DNA from: Bryobacteraceae bacterium
GTDB lineage: Bacteria; Acidobacteriota; Terriglobia; Bryobacterales; Bryobacteraceae
Direction of reading: 5' to 3'
Assembly (NCBI GenBank): GCA_025350445.1
Contig: JANXXV010000401.1
Location: 1-6,183, forward strand
DNA: 6,183 nucleotides
Part shown: positions 4,562 to 6,183 of the stretch, in pieces
Layout: each line of letters opens with the position of its first letter
Position numbering within the stretch: the stretch's first letter is position 1
The notes under the pieces: model-generated
The model's database searches: none
What the model was told of the DNA's origin: nothing
The model's input: the letters and a program-made list of their open reading frames with translations, nothing else
Program-made: the position numbers and the translations under genes

Positions 4562-6183
4562 ATGCAAATTCAGCCTAAAGGCACCACCCGCGAACGAGTT
4601 GACTTTTCGAAGATCAAGACTTCGGTTCCCATCCCGAATCTGATCGAGGTGCAGAAGAAGTCCTACGAGCGCTTCCTGCAGATGGATCTTCTGCCCGACG
4701 AGCGTGACGATACCGGTCTGCAGAGTGTTTTCAAGTCGGTTTTCCCTATCTCGGATTTCCGGGGTTTGAGCGAACTCGCGTTTGTCGATTATTCCATCGG
4801 CAACTGGGAATGCAAATGCGGAAGCTTGAAGGGTCTCAATCATCTTCGCACCGTTTGCCGCAACCCGGCCTGCGGATCCACCATTCGCACCGATCCATTT
4901 CATCCCGGCGATGTATTATGCGGGAAGTGCGGAACATTTAACAAGAACATCGTCACCTTTTGCAACCGTTGCGGAGACCCTGTGGGCCTGCAACTGAAGT
5001 ACGACGTCCCCGAGTGCGAAGAGCGAGGCATGACGTATGCGGCGCCGCTCAAAGTCACCATCCGGCTCACTGTCTTCGATAAAGATCCCGAGACGGGGCA
5101 GAAGAGCATCCGCGACATCAAGGAACAGGAAGTTTTCTTCGGCGAAATTCCGCTGATGACCGAAAACGGAACGTTTATCATCAACGGCACTGAGCGGGTC
5201 ATTGTCTCGCAATTGCACCGTTCGCCCGGCGTTTTCTTTGAACGCGTGGCCGCTCAGGGTTATTTCCTCGGAAAGATCATTCCGTATCGCGGCAGTTGGG
5301 TCGAGTTCGAATACGACAACAAGAATCTGCTCTACGTCCGCATCGACCGTAAACGCAAGTTCTACGGCACCGTATTTCTGCGGGCGCTTGGCCTGAAGAC
5401 CGACGCCGATATCTTGCGCGCCTTCCACAAAGTGAGTGAGATCGGCATTAAAGACAAGAAGCTGATGTGGAAAGTTTCAGACGGCCTGATTGGTCTGAAG
5501 CTGTCTCACGCCATCACCGCCAAGTCCGGCGACGCGGTGGTTTCGCAAGGCAAGAAAATTACCGCTTCGGTTTTCCGCGATATCCAGAAAGCGAAAATCG
5601 AGAGCGTGGAAGTGGCCCCGAACGACATGGAAGGCGCCTTTGTCGCCGCCGACGTGGTCGATATGTCCACCGGGGAAGTGATGGTGGAAGCCAATCACGA
5701 AATCACCGAAACCATGATGGGCAAGTTGATTGAGGCCGGCATTCCGTCTTTCGAAATCTTCTTCCCGGACCGCGATGATGCCGGCAACGTAATCTCAGTC
5801 ACCCTGCGCAAGGATGCGGTGAAGTCGCAAAACGACGCGCTGCTCGAAATCTACCGCAAGCTGCGCCCCGGCGATCCGCCCACCGTCGATACCGCCACTC
5901 AGTTGTTCCAGGGCATGTTCCTCGATGCCCGCAAGTACGATTTCTCGCGCGTTGGGCGCATGAAGTTCAACATCAAGCTGCACGATAAGGCCGATGAAAC
6001 TTCGCTCGACAAGCGCGTGCTCGATCAGAAAGACTTCATCGACACCATCAAGTACCTGCTGAAACTGCGAAAGAGTATCGGCGTGGTGGACGACATCGAT
6101 CATTTGGGCAACCGCCGCGTCCGCGCAGTGGGTGAGCTTCTTGAAAACCAGTTCCGCATCGGGCTGGTCCGCATGGAGCGCGC
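4562..6183 (+). CDS. rpoB: RNA polymerase beta subunit, N-terminal part (cut by window end)
   Basis: RpoB is the second-largest subunit of the bacterial RNA polymerase core; it helps form the active centre and the DNA channel and binds rifampicin. The window holds 540 of roughly 1,300-1,500 codons, ending at [14 protein letters not shown], just before rifampicin cluster I. Recognisable blocks are [12 protein letters not shown] (34-45), [19 protein letters not shown] (187-205), [20 protein letters not shown] (207-226) and [17 protein letters not shown] (509-525). Between YSIGN (77-81) and [13 protein letters not shown] (147-159) lies an insert of about 65 residues absent from E. coli RpoB. It has cysteines at 84, 86, 99, 104, 120, 123, 134 and 137, which suggests two zinc-ribbon-like sites. 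I recall similar inserts in acidobacterial RpoB. The start is fixed by AGGAG six bases upstream. rpoC is expected downstream, outside the window. Confidence 0.98.
   Translation, partial: MQIQPKGTTRERVDFSKIKTSVPIPNLIEVQKKSYERFLQMDLLPDERDDTGLQSVFKSVFPISDFRGLSELAFVDYSIGNWECKCGSLKGLNHLRTVCRNPACGSTIRTDPFHPGDVLCGKCGTFNKNIVTFCNRCGDPVGLQLKYDVPECEERGMTYAAPLKVTIRLTVFDKDPETGQKSIRDIKEQEVFFGEIPLMTENGTFIINGTERVIVSQLHRSPGVFFERVAAQGYFLGKIIPYRGSWVEFEYDNKNLLYVRIDRKRKFYGTVFLRALGLKTDADILRAFHKVSEIGIKDKKLMWKVSDGLIGLKLSHAITAKSGDAVVSQGKKITASVFRDIQKAKIESVEVAPNDMEGAFVAADVVDMSTGEVMVEANHEITETMMGKLIEAGIPSFEIFFPDRDDAGNVISVTLRKDAVKSQNDALLEIYRKLRPGDPPTVDTATQLFQGMFLDARKYDFSRVGRMKFNIKLHDKADETSLDKRVLDQKDFIDTIKYLLKLRKSIGVVDDIDHLGNRRVRAVGELLENQFRIGLVRMER

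Noticed and set aside
4916..5428. 170-residue open frame on the minus strand within rpoB
   Set aside because: Antisense shadow of the conserved RpoB coding sequence.

Overview
The window looks like a piece of an Acidobacteriota chromosome, most likely near Bryobacterales/Candidatus Solibacter. This placement is inferred from three things: GC-rich DNA, the style of the GntR and HDOD proteins, and an RpoB that carries a cysteine-rich insert I recall from acidobacterial RpoB sequences. No database search was possible.

Layout. Positions 1-82 are the 3' end (domains V and VI) of a group II intron on the + strand, whose body lies off the left edge. A second GC-rich hairpin follows directly (83-106). 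Positions 256-694 on the minus strand hold a broken GntR-family regulator, split by a perfect 19-bp tandem duplication inside its DNA-binding domain. Positions 726-2171 on the minus strand encode an intact HDOD protein with a GAF-like C-terminus. A 183-bp divergent intergenic region follows, holding a candidate promoter and a structured leader.

From 2355 to the right edge, all on the + strand, lies the ribosomal stalk/RNA polymerase operon: rplA (L1), rplJ (L10), rplL (L7/L12) and the first 540 codons of rpoB. The usual upstream partner of rplA, rplK (L11), is absent and a divergent gene takes its place. The operon therefore appears split between rplK and rplA, and rplA would need its own promoter and control site. 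Its leader contains TGGGAGGC and TGGAAGCCG in a foldable arrangement that resembles, from memory, the L1-binding site of 23S rRNA.

The 508-nt gap between rplL and rpoB has no convincing gene. It is T-rich and A-poor on the coding strand and can fold into several hairpins, including an 11-bp stem closed by a cUUCGg tetraloop and a bulged stem-loop directly upstream of the rpoB ribosome binding site. The partial RpoB has a roughly 64-residue insert with eight cysteines arranged as two zinc-ribbon-like clusters.

The right half is thus core translation and transcription machinery with unusual untranslated regions, and the left half is an accessory region with a mobile intron and a decaying regulator. 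I see no defence system, CRISPR array, tRNA or insertion sequence.
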